A stretch of DNA of 64,000 bases from positions 148,280,721 to 148,344,720 of the forward strand of contig NC_134530.1 in the NCBI RefSeq assembly GCF_050624435.1. Reading direction: 5' to 3'. The notes below the pieces were generated by a model. It was not told the origin of the DNA, did no database searches, and was given only the letters and a program-made list of their open reading frames with translations. The stretch comes from Tenrec ecaudatus. Its lineage: Eukaryota; Chordata; Mammalia; Afrosoricida; Tenrecidae. How positions within the stretch are numbered: the first letter of the stretch is position 1; every line of letters begins with the position of its first letter. Below are positions 52,196 through 63,600 of this stretch, in pieces. The position numbers and the translations under genes were made by a program.

Positions 52196-54275
52196 TGATA
52201 TTTGCATTGTGTATGTGTGCATTTTATAGAATTTATCATGAAATGTTCAAATATATACAACGTTAGTGATAATGGTCTACTGGACCTCCAGATACTATCA
52301 ATGCTGCTCCACTTCACCCTATTTATACCACTTTTTTGTTTCTTTCTTTTTTGATTTTGTTTTGTTTTGAGGGGACAGGGTGGGGTATTTTGAAGTGAAT
52401 CTCAGATATCTTATCCTTTATCCCATAAAATTTACGGCATATTTTCTAAAAGGTAAAGTGTATATTTTAGCATAACTATGATGTCATTATCATATCCAAA
52501 AATAATTTCTTTTATTATTAAATCCCCAGCCACTTTCGGTTTTCCATACAAGTCTCAAGAATGTCTTTTTGCTGTTGTCCACATCAGAATCTAAAAGAAC
52601 ACACTTTTTTTGGTATTGGGTTGGTGTGGTAGTTACATAATCTGGTGTCAATTTGGGACTTGAGAGGATTAAGAGTAAAGGGGTGGAGTCTAGTCTGTCA
52701 ATTGGATCATAGCCAATGAGGCCTCTGTGTGGGCATGGCCTTATCCTGAGGATTCTGGGAATCCCTGTATTTCCTCCTTGGAAGCAGGAGTCTGCTCACT
52801 CCCTGAGATCCACTCTACTGACAAGACACATGGCACTAGGCTGATAGAATCCATGTCCTGGGAACTGGAGGAACCACGTAGAGACCCCTGCCAGTGCTGA
52901 GATGCTTACAACGCCATTTGATCCCCCAAAATTTGTACCCACTGGCTTGTGATCTTCCTGCATTCGGCATCATTGCATGTGTTTCGTGAGTCTGAAGAGG
53001 ACTTTATAGATTGGTAACAGACATATAAGCTAACATAGGACTTAGGGACTTTATCTGGACTGGTCTGGAACGTTTTCTCAATATTCAACTGCTCTTGTAT
53101 CTAAAGCTCTTTCCTACACACATGACAGTGCCCATGATTTGTTTCTCTGTCTTCCCAGACTAACACAGTTGGTGTGTCTCTTAGTTTCTAACCATTTCTC
53201 TTCATTATCTTAATGCCATTTGTTGGCTAAGGAAATGATATCCGTCATCTTGTAGAATTGCCTACATCCTGGCTTTGACTATATCCTCATGCTACTCGTT
53301 TTGACTTGTTTCTACAAGCTAATCACTAGTCTCGGCTCAGTATTTTTTTGGCAAGCATGTTCCAAAGGTGGAGAGATACTCTGTCTCATTGTCCATATTT
53401 AGTTAAGATTGATCAGTGGGTTAAAGCATCTTCTGCTTCACTCTTCTATTACAAAGTTCTTCATCAACATTTCACTCAACAGTTACGGTCACATCTGGAT
53501 CTACTATTTTATTAGGAGTTAAAAGTGATGATTTTCAGTTTCTAGCTTTCCTCGTATGTTTACTATTTATTATTCTTCTATTTGAAGAAATTTCCTTAAT
53601 AAATTATGAGGTGACTGAGGAATATAGGCAGTCTAGAAAAGGCAAGATAAAGGCTCTATTTATTGCATTTATCATTTTTATATTTGTCAGGGTGATGAAT
53701 ACTCTGCTATTCCCAGAAGTGACCAATAAAACTTTCTTTTGGGGGATAGAAGGAAGGAACAATATAGGCTCATGCATTTTTATATATTTGATGTGTTTTA
53801 GCCCACTATAAATATCACTCTTTTTCATGTTCAATTACCCTGTGCTTGACCCATGTGAGTCCCCTCCAGTTTTCTCCTGTGTCCTTTTGACATGACCTCC
53901 CTAGTGTCAATCATATTATTGCTTTCAGACTAACTTAACCTATCCTGGCCTGTAACTAGCCACTTCTCCAAGGAGCCACAATTCCTTCTTTTGAGAAATG
54001 GCATTTAGAGATTGTACTGGGGCTCCAGAGGTGCTCACCACTACTGGGTATCATCAATCCTTGCCATTTCAGTGTGCAAGACTAGGAAATATGTACTCTG
54101 TAGAAAGAAAAAATATATGACTTTATACCAATATTTCCAATTCAAATGAAAGACTGTAGGTTTTGACTTAATTTCTTTGGTTCTATATTTAGAATCTCTT
54201 TTCTCTTATGCTGAAAAGCTTGGTTCCTAATGCTATTAGCATAATCATATTTTTGTGTTTGCTGAGTCTTTTTTT
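52196..54275 (-). repeat. Ancient L1M 3' region, split by an LTR
   Basis: Antisense landmarks of an old mammalian L1 3' end: 'aagtgaatctcagatatctt', 'atgatgtcattatcatatcc', then past the LTR 'gtgtgtctcttagtttctaa', 'tgtagaattgcctacatcct' and, from 53830, 'tgtccttttgacatgacctc' and 'ggaaatatgtactctg'. Highly diverged, as expected of an insertion predating the eutherian radiation. Confidence 0.65.
52625..53167 (+). mobile_element. Solo LTR with 5-bp target duplication
   Basis: 543 bp, starting TGTGGTAGTTACATAA and ending 'gactaacaca' (TG...CA). The 5-mer gttgg flanks it at 52620-52624 and 53168-53172. Internal marks: 'ggggtggagtctagtctgtc', 'gtagagacccctgccagtgc', 'gcattcggcatcattgcatg' and 'gcccatgatttgtttctctg'. 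No primer-binding site or viral gene follows, so the provirus was reduced to one LTR. It is the best-preserved member of this family in the window. Confidence 0.87.
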
Positions 54276-54425
54276 TAAATCATTTTATTGGGGGCTCGTA
54301 CAATTCTTATCACAATCCATACATCCATTGTGTCAAGTACATTTGTACAGTTGTTGCCATCATCATTCTCAAAACATTTGCTTTCTACTTGAGCCCTTAA
54401 TATCAGCTCCTCATTCCCCCCTCCC
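54276..54425 (-). mobile_element. L1 3' end fragment (about 150 bp)
   Basis: 'aatcattttattgggggctc' through 'ttgagcccttaatatcagct'. Only the last 150 bases of the L1 3' UTR are present. The following sequence (54430 on) does not continue the known 3' UTR, so this is either a very short insertion or another L1 lineage that shares the terminus. Confidence 0.75.
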
Positions 54426-55149
54426 TTACGTGACAGTTTACAGAGCAGATAATAATTTTACATTCAACAATTCATACTTTAGAAACCCCACACATCCATT
54501 GCAATCCCCTCACTGTACCATCGCTCCCCCTGTTCCCTGTTTCCATTCCGCGTTCTTTGCGAGCCCTCTGGCTCCGTCCCTTTTGATCTGCAGCGGTTGA
54601 TCATTCTGACAGGGCATGGCTTCAGTTCAGACCTGAAAGGTGACGAAGGGTCAGAATCTTGGGGTTCCTACCAATCTCTATCTGACTAGTAAGCTTAGTG
54701 TCCTGTGACTTCGAGTTGTTTGTGTTCCACGTGTTTCTCCTACTAGAGTAGGACCAGCACCTTCTAATGTGATTCCTTTCTGAGCAGCTAGGAGTGGTCA
54801 CCCAGCACCATTTAGTTCTGGTCTCAGGGTTGTAGAGACTCACATTTGCGGTGTCCATTAGGCTACTGAACGAATTTTTTCCGCGTGTGTTTTAATTTTT
54901 ATCCCTCTTCTTTCATCTAAACAGCGAGAGACCATTAGCGGCACGTTGGTTGGCTGCTTACACTCTCCTTCTTTGGCTGTATTATGTCTATGTGTAGAAA
55001 GCAATACCAGCGTTATAATTAGCATTGTGCCATGAAAGTGATTTCTGATTTCTCTGAGTGCATGTGTCTGTCCTCGGGATACTGTGATGTGATGATCATT
55101 ATTATTTTAGGATATTATGTTTTAAAGTCATATAAGATAATTTTTGTAT
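54426..55149. repeat. Unrecognised, probably repeat-derived
   Basis: 54430-54900 looks like the 3' part of a LINE lineage in antisense ('ctactagagtaggaccagca', 'gaaccccacacatcc'-like segments), but I cannot name it. 54900-55149 is AT-rich. Confidence 0.35.
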
Positions 55150-57300
55150 GTTGATGGAATAAACTTGATAAACAGGTTTATTTATTTTAGTTTTAAAATA
55201 ATTTTTTTTACTTTAGGATGGTTTTAGATTTACAGAATAGCCAAGACAGTACAAAAAGCTCCCATATACTAGTTTCCCCTACTACTAACATCTTACATTT
55301 ATGTTATATTTATCTCAATTAATGTACAAATATTGAGATGTTATTAACTGAAGTCCATACTTGATTGATTGTGACTTCCTTCATTTTTACCTAGCACCTT
55401 TTAAAGTTCCAGAATGTCACCACATTACATCGAGATGTCACGTCTCCTTCTACCTCACTTGGCGGTGACAGTTTTCCAGAGCCTGGCAGTTTTTGAGGGA
55501 CTTGACAGTTTTGAGGGGAATTTGTCAAATATCTTTGTAGAATGCTCCTCAGGTGGGAGTTAGCTAATATTTCTCTCATGATAAGATTGGCCTATGTGTT
55601 TTTAGGAGAAAGACCACTCAAGCTAAGTTCCATTTTCATCCATCCTATTAAGGGTACACACTATCACCCTAACGTATCAAAATGGCTGTTAACCTTGATC
55701 ACTCGGCTGAGCTAGTCAGAGTTTCCCAGGATAAAGTTCCTACACTGTATTCTTTGGAAGAAAGTTCCCAGGCTCCGTGTGTGCTTAAGGAAGAATATGT
55801 TATGCTTCACGTCCTTGTGGATGAAGTATCTACATAAGTTATTTGGAATGACTTCACATGGGAAATTTGTCCATTCTCTCCCATTTATTGAGTTACTTAA
55901 TCATCTATATATACCAATATGGACCAACATTTATTACAGACTATGGATTATGATCTAACTCCACTTTATTTGTTGCTCAGATTATGCTTCAGTCAGCTGC
56001 TGTATTGTCTTGACTTACCCTCATGATTTTAAGTTGTAAAGTATTTCCTTACCTTCGGGCACTGTTAAGATGCTTCAGGCTCATCTTCTTGTGTATTTCC
56101 TGCTGCAATCCCATAATCCCACTCGCTTCTCTGGGACCCCCGGCTCCTTTGGGTGGAGAAGCATTGATGTTCAAAACCAACATGTAGCACTTGTTCTCCA
56201 GGGTGCCTTGGCTCTGGTTTCCTTCATCTGACAGAGCAAGGAAATACATGTGTACATAGTAATCGGTGTACACACACTTATCTATAAATATTCCTGTGTG
56301 TAACCATCTGCAGCTATATTAAGCTAGATATGAATTCACACCAATGCTTCCAACTCCGATCTGTCGCCACCTGCATCCTTTGGCCTCCTCTCCTTGTTTA
56401 TCACCCCTCCCACTCCAGCAATGAGAAGAAAGCTGGCTCCCATCCACTGACTTAATGGTTCAACTCTGCATCTGTGTATAGCTGTTTTCATTTGTTTTTT
56501 ATGTTTTTGCTCAGTTTATTTTTTTTAACGTCATGTAAGATCATAGTTTCAAAGTCAAAACTACAAAGCAAAGTATACTCGGAGAACTCTAGCTTCAGCT
56601 CACTGCCTCCCTCTAGTCTCTCCCTTTCAATATGGAGGACCATTTTTAGGAGTTGATCACTGATTCTTTCATTGTTTCATCTTGAAAACAGAAGCCACTA
56701 TGCACTAATATTCATATCCCACTTTCTTCCACAAGTGGCAGTCTACCTTACACACTGTCCTAGGGGAACGCTTCTTCCTTCTGTGAACAGCCAGAGTGTT
56801 GAGCAAGCAGGACTTTGGAATATAATCCTTTGTTTTGCTTTGTTCACTTAGTAGTAGATCCTGGAGCCCATGCAAAGCAGTTTGTAATAATCCTTCCTCA
56901 TTCCTCCCAAGCGTGTTTTTCTGTGATCTGCCATCATTACTCAAGCAGGCGTCTATAGATTGACTTGGTTTTCTTTTTCATCCTGAGTCTTTTCCTCTTT
57001 CAAACAGCGGTACAATGAATGGCTTTGCGCATGCCTCATTTTGCATTTGGGGGAGCGTGGTCAGTGTGTCTTTGGGGTAGATTCTCAGAGGAGGTATTGC
57101 TGGGCCAAAAGAAATGTACATGAGTACTGCTAGACACGGCCTTGTTCCTTGCTAGAAGGGTTGTACTGCCTTTTTGCGTTCCTATCTGCAGTGGATGAGC
57201 AGGGCTGGCTCTTCACAGCCTTGTTATCAGGGTGTGCTGGGTTTTGTCTATTTGACAGGTAGCAACAGCTCCCCCAACACCCCCCTTTTTAATTTCTTTG
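55150..57300 (-). repeat. Ancient L1M 3' UTR, long antisense stretch
   Basis: Landmarks in order: 'tttagatttacagaatagcc', 'gctcccatatactagtttcc', 'cttgacagttttgaggggaa', 'gctcctcaggtgggagttag', 'ttgatcactcggctgagcta', 'gtatctacataagttatttg', 'gatgcttcaggctcatcttc', 'ggaggtattgctgggccaaa'. All belong to old L1M 3' regions. The 132-codon frame at 57474 lies outside and is unrelated. Confidence 0.75.
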
Positions 57301-57684
57301 CATGTCTCTTACCTATATTTAAGCGTCATTTACATTTCTTACTCTGTGAAATACCTGTGATGTCTTCCTGCACTCATGTTGGCAAGTCACTTCCCTGGTG
57401 AACGCAAGAAGAACTTGAGACGCAGGTCCTTACCCTCAAGGGAATGTGCAGGAGCTTACCTACATGACATGCCCTAGTGACAGTAGGGAGACAAACAGCA
57501 CAAGCTCAGGACGTGAAGCCCTTGCCGGAGCTGAAAGGCTTTGGTAGGTTTGGGAACAGAGACAGCCGTGAAGTACCTAGGGACAGGGTTCCAGAGGAGG
57601 AGGAGGAGTTTGAGCTTGGACGTGAAGGACTCGGGGAGTGGCATAAGCAGGGAAAAAGAGGACAGGGTGGTCTGGCCAAGTAGG
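57301..57684. other. Unique sequence, no gene recognised
   Basis: Opposing open frames at 57474-57872 lack domains and overlap a SINE. Confidence 0.45.
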
Positions 57685-57805
57685 CTGCAAGAATATAGAA
57701 CTATATCATTACAGTCTCGGAAACGCACAGAGGCAGTTCTACCCTGTCCTACAGGATTGCTATGTGTTGGAATCTGCTTGATGGTCGAGAGCGTTTTGGA
57801 GGAGC
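57685..57805 (+). repeat. AfroSINE-type SINE, 3' half
   Basis: 'cattacagtctcggaaacgc', 'gcagttctaccctgtcctac', 'gattgctatgtgttggaatc', 'ttgatggtcgagagc'. Confidence 0.85.
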
Positions 57806-57869
57806 AGAGACAGTAAGCTTGGCTGTCAGGATCATGGGCCCGGGGCAAATGCTTGGGAATTCCCATGAT

Positions 57870-58020
57870 CATGTCACCAATCTTTTATTAATTTCAGAGT
57901 CTTCATCTGTAAAATGGAAATAATATTACTTATCCCAAAAGGTGGTTGTGAGGATCGAAAAATATATTCCCTTGCAAACTAAACATCCAATCAATGCTAA
58001 CATTTATCACAAAGCACAGA
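57870..58020 (+). repeat. MIR element, 3' half
   Basis: 'gagtcttcatctgtaaaatg', 'gaaataatattacttatccc', 'ggttgtgaggatcgaaaaat': the MIR core and 3' part. Confidence 0.8.
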
Positions 58021-58541
58021 AGACCACCTGGCTGATGCCCAATGTTATATTTGAAATGGTAGGCGGCTCCATAGAAAATTACAGAGGAGACCTGTCACTG
58101 AGGACATGAAACTCTAGACTTAGCAGTTGGGATTTAATCTGAACGTCAAGAGGGAGGCAGTAAAGGGAGCATGACTGAGTGAAAGCTTCTTCCATGTCTA
58201 GACAACCAGAGAGTTGAGCGAGCAGGACCCTTGCGATGCAGTCAGAAGGACGCTCTATTAGACCCCGCTGTCCCTTTAACACGGGGCCGCCATTTCTTAT
58301 GCAGAGTCCATTTCCATCGCAATAATAGTCTTAATTCAATAATTAATAGTGACCAGGAGTATGCGATAATCAGAATTTCAAAGTGAGCCTTCTGTCAGTG
58401 GGACAGAGAGAGAGGGCGTGACCTCATGCTCCCTCCAGCTTTCACTTGTCACCCTTCCAGCTCACCGGGCTGTCCCGCTTGGAGGAGGTTGGAGGAATGA
58501 GCAACCACGGGAGCAGGAAACGTCTTACTTGGCTGGTTCTG

Positions 58542-58571
58542 TTTCGTGTGTGTGTGTGTGTGTGTGTGTGT
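58542..58571. repeat. (GT)n microsatellite
   Basis: About 14 GT units ending in a T run. Confidence 0.95.
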
Positions 58572-58905
58572 TTTGTTTCTTGGAAAGTCCCATTGGGAGC
58601 ATTCAGCACTCCCTGTGTTACGGGTGATGTAATTTCTCCTGAAGGAGTCTCTCCTGAGCCTCAGTTTTAAAGCTGCCCACTCCATGCAGACCTCAAGGTA
58701 TTCTCTTGGGCAGAATGAACACAGGATCAAATGGCTCCAACCCACCATGTCCATGTGATGGAGCCCAGCATTCCTTGTCCCCAGAAACTCCACGTGTGGC
58801 CACCAGCGCAACTAGTCAGTCTCTCTGTGCCTTTTAGAGTCTCTGGGCAGCCAACGAGACACCAGCCTATGATACCTTGATAGCTACTAAAGCCCTACAT
58901 GGAGT

Positions 58906-58908
<3 letters not shown>

Positions 58909-58948
<40 letters not shown>
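58909..58948. repeat. (CA)n microsatellite
   Basis: About 19 perfect CA units. Confidence 0.95.
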
Positions 58949-58949
<1 letters not shown>

Positions 58950-59515
58950 TACCATGCTGAAGCCCTCTGTCCCTGCCTGAGGTAGAGGGGGAAGTGCCCT
59001 ACCCCCTACTCCTCTTCCTTGGGAGGAATGGGATTCACCATCAGGAGACACGTTGTCCTTTATCCCGATCTCTCCATCTACATTTCCAACTCTCGCTTCC
59101 ACCGCAGATGTGAGCCAAGGATTGAAGGGTCTTCTCAGTGGCTGCATTTGGAATGTTTTCTTGGTGGCATTTTAAAACCTGTAGCATCTATTATGTTCTT
59201 GCCATAGCAAAACAGAGACGGAAGAGTTTAGTGTCAGCCTCCTGCTGATATCCTTCCCCAGCACAGAGCGCAGTGCCTAACTCTCGGTGCGTAAGGAGCA
59301 GTGTGGCGGGAAGATTGATGTAGCTAAAGGTCACACGATGAACTGGCATGGAGTGAGAGGCTGCAGGCAGAAAGATGAGTTTGGGGTCTGTGCAGTTCTA
59401 CAGAAGTAAGTAAAATTGCTTAGCAAACTAGGGATATTTAGCTCAGAGAGGATAAAATTTACAAGTACATAGTAATTCTCCTCAACATAGGTAAAGAACA
59501 GGACTATCCCTTAGC

Positions 59516-60205
59516 AAAGAGGGCAGATTAAATGATTTTTTTAAAAAAATTAGTTTTCTTGGGACATAATCCACATATCATACATTCAATAGTTCAGTCA
59601 TATCAAGGAGAGTTATACAATCATGACCACAATCAATTTTAGCAGACTCAATTCATTTTGTTCAAAAGGAAGAACTATGATGAATGAGTAAACGTTGCAG
59701 AGAAACCGAGCTGGACTCAATACAGGTATTTTCTAATGTGAATGGCATGACAGCCTGTCCTTGCAGGGAGGCCCCGACAGTATTAGTGTGCAAACAGAGA
59801 TTTGATTCTCTCAGTCCACCAACCACACACCTACCCCACACGTCCCCATTTCAGGAAATGACATCGCAATCCACTCATTGCTTAGGTGCAAACTTAGGAC
59901 GCATCCTTTATCTTTTCTTTTGCTTTATTCCCACACTCAACCCATCAACAAACACATTTCTCCCTCCAAAACATGTTTAGCATGTTGTCTGCCTACTTGT
60001 TTCCAGCTACCCAGTCCTAGCTCACTGCAAGCCAACGCCACCACCTCTCAACTGGACTGCCGCACTCTCTCCTAATTGTTCTCTCTGTGACCACTCTTGA
60101 GCCTCGTGGCCAGGATGTGGCATACAATAGCCAGGGTGATCTTGTAAAACAACTAACAACAAAGCATTATATCACTGTCCTTCTTAAAACCTTGATAAAT
60201 TACTC
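59516..60205 (-). repeat. Ancient repeat remnants (L1M-like, then an unnamed old family)
   Basis: 59516-59690 resembles an L1M 3' segment ('cttgggacataatccacata', 'caatagttcagtcatatcaa', 'acaatcatgaccacaatca'). 59810-60205 resembles a dispersed old mammalian repeat ('caacccatcaacaaacacat', 'cagccagggtgatcttgtaa'-like order). Orientation of the second is uncertain. Confidence 0.45.
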
Positions 60206-60675
60206 CTGACAGGAGAATGGATGCATCTGAACTACAGTGTTGGCAAAGAATACTGAATATACTATGGACTGCCAGAAGGTGCCCTGCTGGTGCAATGATT
60301 ACACATGGGGCTGAGGTCCTCCTGGTTGGAAGTTCGAGACCACTAGCAGTTCCTCGGGAGGAAGACTGGGCTTTCGACTCCCGTAAGCAAGTACATTCTT
60401 GGAAACCCGTAGGGGGAGTCATTTTGAGTCAGCATTGACTCGATGGCAGTGAGTTGTTTTGTTTATGAACTGCCAGAAGAACAACCGAATCTTTCTTGAA
60501 GGAGGTCTTGTGGAATGCTCCTTAGAAAGGAGGATTTGGCATGAGACTTCATCTTACGTACTTTGGACGTGTTATCAGGGGAGACCTGTCCCTGGAGAAG
60601 GACATCACGCTTGGTAAAATAGAACATCAGTGACAAATAGGAACTTCCTCAATGAGCTGGATGGACACGGTGGCT
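60206..60675 (+). repeat. RTE LINE 3' end, split by a SINE; source of the 55-bp array
   Basis: 'tggatgcatctgaactacag', 'gcaaagaatactgaatatac' and 'ctatggactgccagaag', then a SINE, then 'aacaaccgaatctttcttga', 'gaatgctccttagaaagg', 'ggacgtgttatcagggga', 'ggagaaggacatcacgcttg' and 'gagctggatggacacggtgg'. The RTE consensus runs directly into the first unit of the tandem array at 60676. Confidence 0.9.
60279..60467 (+). repeat. AfroSINE-type SINE with 12-bp target duplication
   Basis: Head 'gtgccctgctggtgcaatga', 'gttggaagttcgagaccact' B box, 'ctttcgactcccgtaagcaa', 'ttgactcgatggcagtgagt' tail. Duplication: ggactgccagaag-type sequence at 60267-60278 and aactgccagaag at 60468-60479 (one mismatch). 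Confidence 0.9.
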
Positions 60676-63600
60676 CCGACAGTGGACTCAAACACAGCAC
60701 TGATTCTGAGCATGGTTCAGCCCAGACAGTCCGACAGTGGACTCAAACACAGCACTGATTCTGAGCATGGTTCAGCCCAGACAGTCCGACAGTGGACTCA
60801 AACACAGCACTGATTCTGAGCATGGTTCAGCCCAGACAGTCCGACAGTGGACTCAAACACAGCACTGATTCTGAGCATGGTTCAGCCCAGACAGTCCGAC
60901 AGTGGACTCAAACACAGCACTGATTCTGAGCATGGTTCAGCCCAGACAGTCCGACAGTGGACTCAAACACAGCACTGATTCTGAGCATGGTTCAGCCCAG
61001 ACAGTCCGACAGTGGACTCAAACACAGCACTGATTCTGAGCATGGTTCAGCCCAGACAGTCCGACAGTGGACTCAAACACAGCACTGATTCTGAGCATGG
61101 TTCAGCCCAGACAGTCCGACAGTGGACTCAAACACAGCACTGATTCTGAGCATGGTTCAGCCCAGACAGTCCGACAGTGGACTCAAACACAGCACTGATT
61201 CTGAGCATGGTTCAGCCCAGACAGTCCGACAGTGGACTCAAACACAGCACTGATTCTGAGCATGGTTCAGCCCAGACAGTCCGACAGTGGACTCAAACAC
61301 AGCACTGATTCTGAGCATGGTTCAGCCCAGACAGTCCGACAGTGGACTCAAACACAGCACTGATTCTGAGCATGGTTCAGCCCAGACAGTCCGACAGTGG
61401 ACTCAAACACAGCACTGATTCTGAGCATGGTTCAGCCCAGACAGTCCGACAGTGGACTCAAACACAGCACTGATTCTGAGCATGGTTCAGCCCAGACAGT
61501 CCGACAGTGGACTCAAACACAGCACTGATTCTGAGCATGGTTCAGCCCAGACAGTCCGACAGTGGACTCAAACACAGCACTGATTCTGAGCATGGTTCAG
61601 CCCAGACAGTCCGACAGTGGACTCAAACACAGCACTGATTCTGAGCATGGTTCAGCCCAGACAGTCCGACAGTGGACTCAAACACAGCACTGATTCTGAG
61701 CATGGTTCAGCCCAGACAGTCCGACAGTGGACTCAAACACAGCACTGATTCTGAGCATGGTTCAGCCCAGACAGTCCGACAGTGGACTCAAACACAGCAC
61801 TGATTCTGAGCATGGTTCAGCCCAGACAGTCCGACAGTGGACTCAAACTCAGCACTGATTCTGAGCATGGTTCAGCCCAGACAGTCCGACAGTGGACTCA
61901 AACACAGCACTGATTCTGAGCATGGTTCAGCCCAGACAGTCCGACAGTGGACTCAAACACAGCACTGATTCTGAGCATGGTTCAGCCCAGACAGTCCGAC
62001 AGTGGACTCAAACACAGCACTGATTCTGAGCATGGTTCAGCCCAGACAGTCCGACAGTGGACTCAAACACAGCACTGATTCTGAGCATGGTTCAGCCCAG
62101 ACAGTCCGACAGTGGACTCAAACACAGCACTGATTCTGAGCATGGTTCAGCCCAGACAGTCCGACAGTGGACTCAAACACAGCACTGATTCTGAGCATGG
62201 TTCAGCCCAGACAGTCCGACAGTGGACTCAAACACAGCACTGATTCTGAGCATGGTTCAGCCCAGACAGTCCGACAGTGGACTCAAACACAGCACTGATT
62301 CTGAGCATGGTTCAGCCCAGACAGTCCGACAGTGGACTCAAACACAGCACTGATTCTGAGCATGGTTCAGCCCAGACAGTCCGACAGTGGACTCAAACAC
62401 AGCACTGATTCTGAGCATGGTTCAGCCCAGACAGTCCGACAGTGGACTCAAACACAGCACTGATTCTGAGCATGGTTCAGCCCAGACAGTCCGACAGTGG
62501 ACTCAAACACAGCACTGATTCTGAGCATGGTTCAGCCCAGACAGTCCGACAGTGGACTCAAACACAGCACTGATTCTGAGCATGGTTCAGCCCAGACAGT
62601 CCGACAGTGGACTCAAACACAGCACTGATTCTGAGCATGGTTCAGCCCAGACAGTCCGACAGTGGACTCAAACACAGCACTGATTCTGAGCATGGTTCAG
62701 CCCAGACAGTCCGACAGTGGACTCAAACACAGCACTGATTCTGAGCATGGTTCAGCCCAGACAGTCCGACAGTGGACTCAAACACAGCACTGATTCTGAG
62801 CATGGTTCAGCCCAGACAGTCCGACAGTGGACTCAAACACAGCACTGATTCTGAGCATGGTTCAGCCCAGACAGTCCGACAGTGGACTCAAACACAGCAC
62901 TGATTCTGAGCATGGTTCAGCCCAGACAGTCCGACAGTGGACTCAAACACAGCACTGATTCTGAGCATGGTTCAGCCCAGACAGTCCGACAGTGGACTCA
63001 AACACAGCACTGATTCTGAGCATGGTTCAGCCCAGACAGTCCGACAGTGGACTCAAACACAGCACTGATTCTGAGCATGGTTCAGCCCAGACAGTCCGAC
63101 AGTGGACTCAAACACAGCACTGATTCTGAGCATGGTTCAGCCCAGACAGTCCGACAGTGGACTCAAACACAGCACTGATTCTGAGCATGGTTCAGCCCAG
63201 ACAGTCCGACAGTGGACTCAAACACAGCACTGATTCTGAGCATGGTTCAGCCCAGACAGTCCGACAGTGGACTCAAACACAGCACTGATTCTGAGCATGG
63301 TTCAGCCCAGACAGTCCGACAGTGGACTCAAACACAGCACTGATTCTGAGCATGGTTCAGCCCAGACAGTCCGACAGTGGACTCAAACACAGCACTGATT
63401 CTGAGCATGGTTCAGCCCAGACAGTCCGACAGTGGACTCAAACACAGCACTGATTCTGAGCATGGTTCAGCCCAGACAGTCCGACAGTGGACTCAAACAC
63501 AGCACTGATTCTGAGCATGGTTCAGCCCAGACAGTCCGACAGTGGACTCAAACACAGCACTGATTCTGAGCATGGTTCAGCCCAGACAGTCCGACAGTGG

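Larger units (their letters stand above)
58021..59515. other. Unique sequence with two microsatellites
   Basis: No gene recognised. (GT)n and (CA)n arrays are listed separately. A 50-bp similarity between 56770-56820 and 58188-58240 ('...gttgagc-agcaggac...') is noted without explanation. Confidence 0.45.

Noticed and set aside
57474..57872. 132-codon minus-strand frame opposed by two plus-strand frames
   Set aside because: Contains antisense SINE sequence (57685-57805); no motif supports any of the frames.
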